Assembly (NCBI GenBank): GCA_045863195.1
Contig: BTUI01000012.1
Location: 1-64,000, forward strand
From: W-Chloroflexi-9 sp045863195
GTDB lineage: Bacteria; Chloroflexota; Dehalococcoidia; UBA2979
Direction of reading: 5' to 3'
DNA: 64,000 bases
Shown here: positions 1 through 7,632 of the stretch, piece after piece
Layout of the letters: each line of letters begins with the position of its first letter
How positions within the stretch are numbered: the first letter of the stretch is position 1
Translations under genes and position numbers: made by a program
The notes under the pieces: generated by a model
Database searches by the model: none
The model's input: only the letters and a program-made list of their open reading frames with translations
Told to the model about the DNA's origin: nothing

Positions 1-61
1 GCGGGCCGGGCGCCGGGGGGGGGCGGCAGGGCCCCCCGACCGTTAGGGTCTTCAGCCGGCC

Positions 62-77
62 GGCGCCTGCGGGCGCC
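62..77 (-). terminator. possible terminator hairpin after leuD
   Basis: A 6-bp inverted repeat GGCGCC-tgcg-GGCGCC lies about 27 bp past the leuD stop in the direction of transcription. There is no T-tract, and the surrounding 1-103 stretch is very G/C-rich, so this could be chance. No gene was recognised in bases 1-103. Confidence 0.3.
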
Positions 78-103
78 CCTTCGAGGTGACGGTTCGGTCG
101 GGC

Positions 104-730
104 TTACCCGATCTTCAGGCTGTTCTCCGCCGCCTTCTTCGTGTCCGGCTTCAGCATCTCCTTGCGGCGCTCCTCGAACTTCGTGATGTCCGAGGCGTGC
201 TGCAACGTGATGCCGATGTCGTCCAGGCCGTTCAGCGTGCGGTGCTTGATGAACGGGTCGATCTCGAACGTGCGCGAGAACGAGCCGTCCGAGGTGGCGA
301 TGGTCTGCGCCTCCACGTCGATCACCAGTTCGGCCGTCGGGAGTTCCTCGTGCCGGGCGATGAGGTAGTCGATGTCCTCCTGCGGCAGGACGATCGTGAG
401 CAGGCCCACCTTCGAGCAGTTGTTGCGGAAGATGTCCGCGAACGAGGGCGCGACCACCGCCTGGATGCCCATGTCCTCCAGGCCCCACACGGCGTGCTCG
501 CGGCTTGAGCCGGAGCCGAAGTTCTGCTGCGCGAGCAGGATCGGGGCGCCCTGGTAGGCGGGGACGTTCAGGACGAAGTCCGGGTCCTTCCGCCAGTCGA
601 AGAAGGCGAACGGCCCGAAGCCGGAGCGTTCGATCCGCTTCAGGAACTGCTTCGGCATGATCTGGTCGGTGTCCACGTCCGCGCGGTTGAGCGGGATGGC
701 ACGGCCGTGGACGGTGCGGATCTGGCGCAT
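104..730 (-). CDS. leuD: 3-isopropylmalate dehydratase small subunit (208 aa)
   Basis: Small subunit of isopropylmalate isomerase, which with LeuC converts 2-isopropylmalate to 3-isopropylmalate in leucine synthesis. The protein has the aconitase swivel-domain pattern: the early VDTDQIMPKQFL segment (about residues 17-28) and NFGSGSSREHAVWGL (about residues 68-82), which binds substrate and pairs with LeuC. The length is normal for the bacterial LeuD family. The open frame extends further upstream, but MRQIRTVHGR at 730 is the natural start and lies 2 bp after the leuC stop, implying translational coupling. It is the last gene of the ilv-leu operon in this window; leuB is not present here. 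Confidence 0.96.
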   Translation of the reverse strand: MRQIRTVHGRAIPLNRADVDTDQIMPKQFLKRIERSGFGPFAFFDWRKDPDFVLNVPAYQGAPILLAQQNFGSGSSREHAVWGLEDMGIQAVVAPSFADIFRNNCSKVGLLTIVLPQEDIDYLIARHEELPTAELVIDVEAQTIATSDGSFSRTFEIDPFIKHRTLNGLDDIGITLQHASDITKFEERRKEMLKPDTKKAAENSLKIG

Positions 731-732
731 GG

Positions 733-2133
733 CTACTTCCAATCCCGAATGTCGACGAAGTGGCCCTCGATCGCGGCGGCGACGGCCATCTCCGGGCTGA
801 CCAGGTGGGTGCGGCCGCCCGCGCCCTGCCGGCCCTCGAAGTTGCGGTTGGAGGTGGACGCGCAGCGCTCGCCCGGCAGCAGGATGTCCGGGTTCATGCC
901 CAGGCACATGGAGCAGCCCGGCTCGCGCCATTCGAACCCCGCGTCGGTGAAGATCTTGTCCAGGCCTTCCGCTTCCGCCTCGAACTTCACGAGGCCGGAG
1001 CCCGGCACCACCATCGCGCGGACGCCGTCCGCGACGTGCCGGCCCTTCACGAGGGCGGCGGCGGCACGGAGGTCTTCCATGCGGCCGTTCGTGCAGGAGC
1101 CGATGAAGACGCGGTCGACCTTCAGGTCCTGGATCTTCTGGCCCGGCTTCAGGTCCATGTACTTCAGCGACCGCTCCGCCGTCTCACGGGCGGACGGGGT
1201 GGGGGCGTCCGCCGGGTCCGGCACCACGCCGGAGACGGGGACGCTCTGCGCCGGGGTGGTGCCCCAGGTCACGTGCGGCTCGATCTCCTCGCCCTTCAGC
1301 GTCACCACCGTGTCGAAGGTCGCGCCTTCGTCCGTGGTGAGCGCCTTCCACGCCTCCACCGCGCGGTCCCAGTCCTCGCCCTGCGGCGCGAACTCGCGGC
1401 CCTTGAGGTAGGCGAAGGTCGTCTCGTCCGGCGCGACGAGGCCGGCGCGGGCGCCGCCCTCGATCGTCATGTTGCAGACCGTCATCCGCCCCTCCATCGA
1501 GAGGTTGCGGATCACGTCGCCGCGGTACTCGATCACATGGCCGACGCCGCCGTCCACGCCGATCTTTCGGATGATCGCCAGCACCACGTCCTTCGCGGTG
1601 ACGCCGGGCTTCAGGGAGCCGGTGACCTCCACGGCCATCGTCTTCGGCTTCGACTGCGGCAGCGTCTGCGTGGCGAGCACGTGCTCCACCTCGGAGGTGC
1701 CGATGCCGAACGCGAGCGCGCCGAAGGCGCCGTGCGTGGAGGTGTGCGAGTCACCGCAGACGATCGTCATGCCCGGCTGGGTGAGGCCGTGCTCCGGGCT
1801 GATGATGTGCACGATGCCCTGGCGGATGTCGAAGATGTCCCACAGGGGGATGCCGAAGTCCTTCGCGTTCTGCTGCAGCGTGGCGATCTGCTGCGCCGAC
1901 AGCGGGTCCGGGTTCGGCTGGTCACGGTCGGTCGTGGGCACGTTGTGGTCCACGGTCGCCAGGGTCAGGTCCGGGCGTCGGACGGTGCGGTTGGTCATGC
2001 GCAGGCTCTCGAACGCCTGCGGGCTCGTGACCTCGTGCACCAGGTGCAGGTCGATGTAGAGCAGGTCAGGCTCGCCCGCGGCGGAGCGGACGACATGCTG
2101 CTCCCAGATCTTCTCGATGATCGTCTTCGGCAC
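733..2133 (-). CDS. leuC: 3-isopropylmalate dehydratase large subunit (466 aa)
   Basis: Catalytic 4Fe-4S subunit of isopropylmalate isomerase, an aconitase-family enzyme acting in the cytoplasm. The three cluster cysteines are visible: FIGSCTNGR (Cys about 347) and CSMCLG (Cys about 407 and 410). The N-terminal KIWEQHVV and the CGDSHTSTHGAFG segment (about 126-138) are family signatures. Length agrees with bacterial LeuC. It follows leuA by about 34 bp and precedes leuD by 2 bp, so the three leu genes are read as one unit. Confidence 0.97.
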   Translation of the reverse strand: MPKTIIEKIWEQHVVRSAAGEPDLLYIDLHLVHEVTSPQAFESLRMTNRTVRRPDLTLATVDHNVPTTDRDQPNPDPLSAQQIATLQQNAKDFGIPLWDIFDIRQGIVHIISPEHGLTQPGMTIVCGDSHTSTHGAFGALAFGIGTSEVEHVLATQTLPQSKPKTMAVEVTGSLKPGVTAKDVVLAIIRKIGVDGGVGHVIEYRGDVIRNLSMEGRMTVCNMTIEGGARAGLVAPDETTFAYLKGREFAPQGEDWDRAVEAWKALTTDEGATFDTVVTLKGEEIEPHVTWGTTPAQSVPVSGVVPDPADAPTPSARETAERSLKYMDLKPGQKIQDLKVDRVFIGSCTNGRMEDLRAAAALVKGRHVADGVRAMVVPGSGLVKFEAEAEGLDKIFTDAGFEWREPGCSMCLGMNPDILLPGERCASTSNRNFEGRQGAGGRTHLVSPEMAVAAAIEGHFVDIRDWK

Positions 2134-2167
2134 GGCTGCTTCTTCCCCCTGAATGGACTCGCGACGC

Positions 2168-3697
2168 CTACCGGGAGGCGGCGGCGATCGCGCGGTTCAG
2201 CGCGTGCAGGTACGCGCGTGCGCTGGCTACCAGAATATCCGTATCGGCGGCGCGCCCCTGGAAGGTGCCGCCGTCCGTCTGTACGCGGATGGTGACCTCG
2301 CCCTGCGCGTCGATCCCCTCCGTGACTGACTTCACGCTGAACTCCGTGAGTTCGTGGTGGGTGCCGGTGACGCGGTTGATCGCCTGGTAGATGGCGTCCA
2401 CCGGGCCCGTGCCAATGGCGGCGTCCTGCCGCAGCTTCCCATCCGGCCCGATCAGCCGCACGCTGGCCGTGGGCGCGCCGTGGTCGCTGCTGGAAACCTG
2501 CACGAGGTCCAGCGTCCACGCGTCCGTCACCTGGATCTGCGTCTGCTCGCTGATGATCGCCATCAGGTCGCGGTCGTCCACCTCGTCCTTCGCGTCCGCC
2601 ACGTCCTTGAACGCGGCGAAGATGCGAGCGAACTCCTCGTCCGTGGGGTGCACCCCCAGGTCGGCGAGGCGGGCGCGCACCGCGTGCGACCCGGACACCT
2701 TCGTCAGGACGATGGAGTCGCCGGCCGGGATGCCGATCGTCTCCGGGTCCATGATCTCGTAGGTCTCGCGCATCTTCAGGATGCCGTCCTGGTGGATGCC
2801 GGAGGAGTGCCGGAAGGCGTTCTTGCCCACCACCGCCTTGTGCGGCTGCAGCGCCATGCCGGACAGCCGCTCCACCAGCTTGCTGGCGGCGTAGAACTCG
2901 CGCGTGTTCACGTCCGTGTGGACCTTCATGACGTCCGCACGCGTCCGGATCGCCAGCACGACCTCCTCGAGCGCCGCGTTGCCCGCGCGCTCGCCGATGC
3001 CGTTGATGGTGCCCTCCACCTGCCGCGCGCCGCCCAGGATGCCGGCCAGCGAGTTCGCCGTGGCCATGCCCAGGTCGTTCTGGCAGTGGACGGAGATGCG
3101 GATGCCCTCCGTCTCCGGCACGTTCTTCCGGATCGAACGGATGAGGTCCTCGAACTCGCTGGGGATCGCGTAGCCCACCGTGTCCGGGATGTTGATCGTC
3201 GTCGCGCCCTCAGCGATGGCGGCGCGCACGATCTCGTAGAGGAAGCCGCGGTCGGAGCGCGTGGCGTCCATCGGCGAGAACTCCACGTCGGAGACGTACT
3301 TCTTCGCGTGGGCCACGGCGGAGCGGGCCATCTCCAGCACGTCTTCCTTGTGCTTGCGGAGCTGCTGGCCCATGTGGATCTCGCTGGAGGAGATGAAGAC
3401 GTGGATGCGGGGCGCTTCTGCGCCGCGCACCGCCTCGTACGCCGTGTCGATGTCCGAGTGGACGGCGCGGGCGAGGCCGGCGATGACCGGGCCCTTCACC
3501 TCCCGCGTGATCGCGGCGATCGCCTCGCGGTCGCCGGGGGAGGTGGCCGGGAAGCCGGCCTCGATGATGTCCACGTTCAGGCGGGCCAGCTGTCGGGCGA
3601 TCTCCACCTTCTCGTCCATGGTGAAGGAGATGCCAGCGCTCTGCTCGCCGTCCCGCAGGGTGGTGTCAAAGATGTAGATCTTGTCGGTGTCGCTCAT
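2168..3697 (-). CDS. leuA: 2-isopropylmalate synthase (509 aa)
   Basis: Condenses acetyl-CoA with 2-ketoisovalerate, the committed step of leucine synthesis. FDTTLRDGEQSAG near the N-terminus is the DRE-TIM metallolyase signature; the HCQNDLGMATANS segment (about 205-217) carries metal-binding residues; the last ~120 residues match the LeuA C-terminal allosteric domain that binds leucine in this family. Start chosen at MSDTDKIYIF; the extra 33 codons upstream are Pro/Arg-rich and overlap the attenuator. The stretch between ilvC and this gene encodes a Leu-rich leader ORF and a hairpin, so expression is probably tuned by leucine as well as by allosteric feedback. Confidence 0.96.
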   Translation of the reverse strand: MSDTDKIYIFDTTLRDGEQSAGISFTMDEKVEIARQLARLNVDIIEAGFPATSPGDREAIAAITREVKGPVIAGLARAVHSDIDTAYEAVRGAEAPRIHVFISSSEIHMGQQLRKHKEDVLEMARSAVAHAKKYVSDVEFSPMDATRSDRGFLYEIVRAAIAEGATTINIPDTVGYAIPSEFEDLIRSIRKNVPETEGIRISVHCQNDLGMATANSLAGILGGARQVEGTINGIGERAGNAALEEVVLAIRTRADVMKVHTDVNTREFYAASKLVERLSGMALQPHKAVVGKNAFRHSSGIHQDGILKMRETYEIMDPETIGIPAGDSIVLTKVSGSHAVRARLADLGVHPTDEEFARIFAAFKDVADAKDEVDDRDLMAIISEQTQIQVTDAWTLDLVQVSSSDHGAPTASVRLIGPDGKLRQDAAIGTGPVDAIYQAINRVTGTHHELTEFSVKSVTEGIDAQGEVTIRVQTDGGTFQGRAADTDILVASARAYLHALNRAIAAASR

Positions 3698-3741
3698 GGT
3701 CTTCGGGCTCCGTACTGCTCGGTCCTGATGGGCTGGGGGCC

Positions 3742-3777
3742 GCCCTCCCGTCCGCCTGCGGTCAGGCGGAGGAGGGC
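3742..3777 (-). promoter_or_regulatory. leuA attenuator-like hairpin
   Basis: A stem of 8 bp (TCCGCCTG with CAGGCGGA, 4-nt loop), a 2-nt bulge, then 7 more base pairs. In the minus-strand RNA its 5' arm covers the last codons and the stop codon (3762-3764) of the Leu-rich leader ORF, so a ribosome finishing the leader would cover it and one stalled at the Leu codons would not. A G/C-rich 3' flank (GGGAGGGC followed by CCC runs) could form an alternative stem. There is no U-tract, so transcription termination versus start-site sequestration cannot be decided. Confidence 0.6.
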
Positions 3778-3884
3778 CGCATAAGGACGAGGCCAAGGCC
3801 CAGGCCGAGCAGTCCGAGGGCCGGCGAGCGGCGCGCCTCGGCGGAAGCAGAGACGCCAGCAGAGACGGGACGAGGCCGGCTCAC
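3762..3884 (-). CDS. Leu-rich leader peptide upstream of leuA (40 aa)
   Basis: Small ORF in the ilvC-leuA gap. Its C-terminal part reads ALGLLGLGLGLVLMRPSSA: seven leucines and one valine within 12 codons, just before the attenuator-like hairpin. The GTG start at 3884 has GAGG five bases upstream. The frame is also open from an ATG at 3989, 9 bp after the ilvC stop, giving 75 aa. The composition, position and hairpin overlap match ribosome-stalling leader peptides of leucine operons. Choice of start is uncertain; the leader role is an inference. Confidence 0.6.
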   Translation of the reverse strand: MSRPRPVSAGVSASAEARRSPALGLLGLGLGLVLMRPSSA

Positions 3885-3998
3885 GCCGGCCTCGACACTC
3901 ACGGACGCGCGCGCGGGCGCCGCCGGCCGTACGACGTACGTGCGTACATCGGCGGTGCGGGGGCGCGACGCGCGGGCGTCCGTGGTCATCGTCGGGTG

Positions 3999-4997
3999 CT
4001 ACTTCCCCTGCTTCAGCCAGGCCATCATGCCACGGACCTCTTCGCCCACGATCTCGATGGGGTGCTCCGCGTTGATGCGGCGCAGCGCCTTGAAGCGCGG
4101 CTGGCCGGCCTGGTTCTCCAGGATCCACTCGCGGGCGAACTCGCCCGTCTGGATCTCGTCCAGGATCTTCTTCATCTCCGCCTTCTGGGCGGCATTGCCG
4201 ATGCGCGGGCCACGGGTGTAGTCGCCGTACTCCGCGGTGTCGCTGATGGAGTCGCGCATCTTCGCCATGCCGCCCTCGTACATGAGGTCGACGATCAGCT
4301 TCACCTCGTGGAACGTCTCGAAGTAGGCGGACTCCGGCTGGTAGCCGGCCTCCACCAGGGTCTCGAAGGCGTTCTTGATCATGTGCGTGAGGCCGCCGCA
4401 GAGGATCGCCTGCTCACCGAACAGGTCGGTCTCGGTCTCCTCGCGGAAGGTGGTCTCCAGGATGCCGGAGCGGGTGGAGCCGATGCCCTTGCCGTACGCC
4501 AGCGCCGTGGCCAGCGCGCCCTCGGTCGCGTCCTGGTGCACGGCGACCAGCGCCGGGACGGCGCCGCCCTCCGTGTAGACGCGCCGCACGAGGTGGCCGG
4601 GGCCCTTCGGCGCGATCATCGTCACGTCCACGTCCGGCGGGGGGACGATGGCGTTGAAGTGGATGTTGAAGCCGTGGGCGAACATCAGCGTCTTGCCCGC
4701 GGTCAGGTGCGGGGCAATGTGGTCCGTGTAGACCTGCCGCTGCACCTGGTCCGGGACCAGGATCATGATCACGTCCGCGGTCTGGGCGACCTCGTCCACG
4801 GTGCCGACCTTCAGGCCGGCGGCCTGGACGGCGGCCCAGGACTTGGAGCCCGGGTAGAGGCCGACCACCACGTCCACGCCGGAGTCGTGCAGGTTCTGCG
4901 CGTGCGCGTGCCCCTGCGAGCCGAATCCGATGATGCCGACCGTGCGCCCCTTCAGGACGTTCAGGTCTGCGTCGGAGTCGTAGTAGATCTTCGCCAC
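3999..4997 (-). CDS. ilvC: ketol-acid reductoisomerase, class I (332 aa)
   Basis: NADPH- and Mg-dependent isomeroreductase that converts acetolactate or acetohydroxybutyrate to the dihydroxy acid in valine/leucine and isoleucine synthesis. Residues 22-31 (GFGSQGHAHA) are the Rossmann nucleotide-binding loop; the DLMYEGGMAKMRDSISDTAEYGDYTRG region (from about 220) is the C-terminal knotted domain with metal-binding acids. The short length marks the class I form. It lies 70 bp after ilvN. The Leu-rich leader ORF follows immediately, so ilvC is the last gene before an internal control point. Confidence 0.97.
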   Translation of the reverse strand: MAKIYYDSDADLNVLKGRTVGIIGFGSQGHAHAQNLHDSGVDVVVGLYPGSKSWAAVQAAGLKVGTVDEVAQTADVIMILVPDQVQRQVYTDHIAPHLTAGKTLMFAHGFNIHFNAIVPPPDVDVTMIAPKGPGHLVRRVYTEGGAVPALVAVHQDATEGALATALAYGKGIGSTRSGILETTFREETETDLFGEQAILCGGLTHMIKNAFETLVEAGYQPESAYFETFHEVKLIVDLMYEGGMAKMRDSISDTAEYGDYTRGPRIGNAAQKAEMKKILDEIQTGEFAREWILENQAGQPRFKALRRINAEHPIEIVGEEVRGMMAWLKQGK

Positions 4998-5067
4998 TCG
5001 GATGTCTCCCCTCGGTCGCGGCGCTTGCCCCGCGTCCCGCGCTCGCGGCCGGTCGACCGACCTGCGT

Positions 5068-5652
5068 TTACTTGCTGCTGAACGGCAGGTCCCCCTCGGG
5101 GAGCCGCCCGATCTCCTGGTGGAAGCGCCGGACTTCCTCGGTCTCGTGCTGGTGGGTCGCGGTGGTCCGCGGACCGCGCGCGAGGGCGATCCGGCCGGTG
5201 CGCACCATCTCGCGGATGCCGTACGGCCGCAAGTTCTCGATCAGCGCGTCCAGCGTGTCCGCCGCGGCCGTCAGCTGGATGATCACCGTGGTCGGCGACA
5301 CGTCCACGACCGAGCCGCAGAAGATGTCCACCACGTCCAGGATCTCCCGGCGCTGGTCCGGCCGGCAGGCCACTTTGATCAGCGCCAGTTCCCGGACGAC
5401 CGATTCGGACTCGGACAGCGTCTCCACCGTCACCACGTCGATCAGCTTGTCCAGCTGTTTCTCGACCTGGTCGACGATGCTCGGCGGCCCCTCCACCACG
5501 ATGGTCATGCGGGAGATGCCCGGCTCCTCCGTGGTGCCCACGGCGAGGCTCTCGATGTTGAAGCCGCGCCGCCGGAACAGGGAGGCGACCCGGTTCAGGA
5601 CGCCCGGACGGTCTTCGACCAGCGCGGAGACGGTGTGCGTATTCGTGCTCAT
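5068..5652 (-). CDS. ilvN: acetolactate synthase regulatory (small) subunit (194 aa)
   Basis: Regulatory subunit of acetohydroxyacid synthase, which activates IlvB and usually confers valine feedback inhibition. The N-terminal ACT domain starts at THTVSALVEDRPGVLNRVA and includes RRRGFNIESLAVG (about 28-40). The remaining residues match the family C-terminal domain. Start at MSTNTHTV; the frame is open upstream but that part runs opposite the end of ilvB in another frame. It is 23 bp after ilvB. The length is a little above the common ~160-180 aa because of a polar tail ending EGDLPFSSK. Confidence 0.95.
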   Translation of the reverse strand: MSTNTHTVSALVEDRPGVLNRVASLFRRRGFNIESLAVGTTEEPGISRMTIVVEGPPSIVDQVEKQLDKLIDVVTVETLSESESVVRELALIKVACRPDQRREILDVVDIFCGSVVDVSPTTVIIQLTAAADTLDALIENLRPYGIREMVRTGRIALARGPRTTATHQHETEEVRRFHQEIGRLPEGDLPFSSK

Positions 5653-5675
5653 GGCAGTGCCCTCTGTCTCCGTGC

Positions 5676-7367
5676 CTACCGTGCGACCCGCCGGGGGCCC
5701 TCGATCGTCTCCTTGAGCGCGGCGCCCGAGGGGACCATGGGCCAGACGTTCTCCTCCGCGACGACCTGGAAGTCCAGGATCACCGGGCCCGGGAAGGCCG
5801 CCGCCTCGCGGATGGCGTCCTCCACCTGCGACTGGTCGGTGACGCGGATGCCGCGGATGCCGTACGCCTCCGCGATCTTCACGAAGTCCGGCTGCGACAT
5901 GGCGACCGAGACGTAGTTGTCGTTGTGGAACAGTTCCTGCCACTGGCGGACCATGCCCAGGAACCCGTTGTTCATGATCGCCATCTTCACCGGCAGCCGC
6001 TCGTCCACCATGGTGGCGATGTCCGGGAAGGTCATCTGGAAGCCGCCGTCGCCGCAGATCGTCCACACCTGCCGGTCACGACAGGCGGCCTGCGCCCCCA
6101 TCGCGGCGGGGACCTCGAAGCCCATCGTGCCCAGGCCGCCGGAGGTGATGAACTGGCGCGGGCGGCTGATGTCCATGAACTGGGCGGCCCACATCTGGTG
6201 CTGCCCCACACCCGTGGTAAAGATCGCCTCCCGACCGGCGAACTCCGCGATCTTGGAGACCGCGAACTGCGTCGTCAGGTCGCCGCCGCTCGGGATCGAC
6301 ATGGAGTGACGGTGCTCGCTCCGCAGCGTGTCGATCCAGCGGATCCACTCCACGTGCGACCGCTTCTCGATGGCGTCCGTCAGTTGCGGCAGCACCTGCT
6401 TCAGGTCGCCCACGACCGGGGCGATGGTGACGAGGTTCTTGCCGTGCTCGGCGGGGTCGATGTCGACGTGGACGATCTTCGCCGTGGGGTTCATGTCCGC
6501 GAAGCGGCCCAGCGCGCGGTCGTCCATGCGCATGCCCAGGCCGATGATCACGTCCGCGCTGCTGGCGGTGTGGTTCGCCCAGTAGGAGCCGTGCATGCCC
6601 ATCATGCCGTACGCCAGCGCGTGGTCCTGCGGGATGCCGCCCAGGCCCAGCAGCGTGTTCAGGATCGGGATGCCGCCACGCTCCGCGAAGCGGCGCAGTT
6701 CCTCGGACGCGTCCGCCTGGATGATGCCGTGGCCCGCGAGGATCACCGGGCGCTCCGCGGCGTCGATGATCGCGGCCGCCTGCCGGACCGAGTCGACGTC
6801 CGCCTTGCCGGGGACGCGGTAGCCGCGGACGGAGACCGTTTCCGGCCACTCGAACTCGGCCTGCTCGATGAACACGTCCTTCGGGATGTCCACGTGGACG
6901 GCGCCCTTGCGGCCGGTGGTGGCCAGGTAGGCCGCCTCCGCGATGGTGCGGGCGATGTCCTGCGCCTTCATCACCAGGTAGTTGTGCTTCACGGTCGGCA
7001 TCGTGATGCCGGTGATGTCCGCTTCCTGGAAGCCGTCCCGGCCGATCAGGGCGCGGATCACGTTCCCGGTGATGAACAGCGTGGGGACGCTGTCCATGTG
7101 CGCGTTCGTGATCGCCGTGACCAGGTTCGTCGCGCCGGGGCCGGAGGTGGCGAGCGCCACGCCGAGCCGGCCAGAGGCGCGCGCGTAGCCGTCCGCGGCG
7201 TGGCCGGCGGCCTGCTCGTGCCGCACCAGGACGTGGTGGATCTCCGGGTGTGCCGGGAAGCGGTCGTACAGCGGCAGCACCGCGCCGCCCGGGTACCCGA
7301 AGATGGTGTCGACGCCCAGCCGCTTCAGGGACTCCAGCAGGATGTCCGCGCCGCTCATCATCGCCAT
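5676..7367 (-). CDS. ilvB: acetolactate synthase large catalytic subunit (563 aa)
   Basis: ThDP- and Mg-dependent synthase joining pyruvate to pyruvate or 2-ketobutyrate, the first common step of branched-chain amino-acid synthesis. YPGGAVLPLYD (25-35) and HEQAAGHAADGYARASG, with the ThDP-activating Glu at about residue 51, are in the Pyr domain; GDGGFQMTFPDIATM (near 437) begins the ThDP/Mg-binding motif of the PP domain. Domain order Pyr, central, PP is complete. Start at MAMMSGADIL; the internal ATG two codons later is possible. It is the first structural gene after the leader-attenuator region. Confidence 0.96.
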   Translation of the reverse strand: MAMMSGADILLESLKRLGVDTIFGYPGGAVLPLYDRFPAHPEIHHVLVRHEQAAGHAADGYARASGRLGVALATSGPGATNLVTAITNAHMDSVPTLFITGNVIRALIGRDGFQEADITGITMPTVKHNYLVMKAQDIARTIAEAAYLATTGRKGAVHVDIPKDVFIEQAEFEWPETVSVRGYRVPGKADVDSVRQAAAIIDAAERPVILAGHGIIQADASEELRRFAERGGIPILNTLLGLGGIPQDHALAYGMMGMHGSYWANHTASSADVIIGLGMRMDDRALGRFADMNPTAKIVHVDIDPAEHGKNLVTIAPVVGDLKQVLPQLTDAIEKRSHVEWIRWIDTLRSEHRHSMSIPSGGDLTTQFAVSKIAEFAGREAIFTTGVGQHQMWAAQFMDISRPRQFITSGGLGTMGFEVPAAMGAQAACRDRQVWTICGDGGFQMTFPDIATMVDERLPVKMAIMNNGFLGMVRQWQELFHNDNYVSVAMSQPDFVKIAEAYGIRGIRVTDQSQVEDAIREAAAFPGPVILDFQVVAEENVWPMVPSGAALKETIEGPRRVAR

Positions 7368-7393
7368 GGGAAGGGTCCGTCTCTACTGGGTGC

Positions 7394-7417
7394 GCCGGCG
7401 CGTCAGAGCGCCCCGGC
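7394..7417 (-). promoter_or_regulatory. second hairpin upstream of ilvB
   Basis: Eight base pairs (GCGCCGGC paired with GCCGGGGCGC, 2-nt bulge, 6-nt loop) ending about 27 bp before the ilvB start. It could be the terminator or translation-blocking partner of the stem at 7464-7495. No T-tract follows, so its role is a guess based on position. Confidence 0.4.
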
Positions 7418-7463
7418 CAGATCTCGCTGGGGACACGCGAAGCCACCCGTCACGCGGGCGGCG

Positions 7464-7495
7464 GGCGACGCATGCGGCAGAGCGCAGGCGTCGCC
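7464..7495 (-). promoter_or_regulatory. ilvB leader hairpin (attenuator candidate)
   Basis: Perfect 8-bp stem GGCGACGC/GCGTCGCC, one mismatch, then 4 bp more (TGCG/CGCA) with a 6-nt loop. The first base of the 5' arm is the last base of the leader peptide stop codon. Ribosome position on the Leu/Val codons just upstream would therefore decide whether this stem forms, the geometry expected of translation-coupled attenuation. Confidence 0.65.
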
Positions 7496-7581
7496 TACGT
7501 AAGTACGAGTACGAGAAGGCCCAGGCCGCGCAGGGGCGCAGCGGGCAGGGTGGGGGCGACGAGGTGAGTCGGAATCGCCAT
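7495..7581 (-). CDS. ilv operon leader peptide (28 aa)
   Basis: ATG at 7581 opens a 28-codon ORF ending in LRGLGLLVLVLT and a TAG stop. Leu and Val make up seven of the last eleven residues, the composition expected of a leader sensing branched-chain amino acids before ilvB. A sigma70-like promoter ends 9 bp upstream, and no Shine-Dalgarno sequence is visible, so the ORF is probably translated from a leaderless or nearly leaderless transcript. A hairpin starts at its stop codon. The coding assignment is inferred from composition and context. Confidence 0.72.
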   Translation of the reverse strand: MAIPTHLVAPTLPAAPLRGLGLLVLVLT

Positions 7582-7590
7582 AAGAAGGTC

Positions 7591-7619
7591 AGTGTGCGCT
7601 GTCCGCCGTGCGCCGTCAA
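7591..7619 (-). promoter_or_regulatory. promoter of the ilv-leu operon
   Basis: TTGACG (-35, five of six to consensus), exactly 17 bp, then CACACT (-10, weaker). It lies between the end of the DUF3179 gene and the leader peptide ATG. The predicted transcription start is about 3 bases before that ATG. Confidence 0.6.
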
Positions 7620-7632
7620 CCTCGGGTGACCC

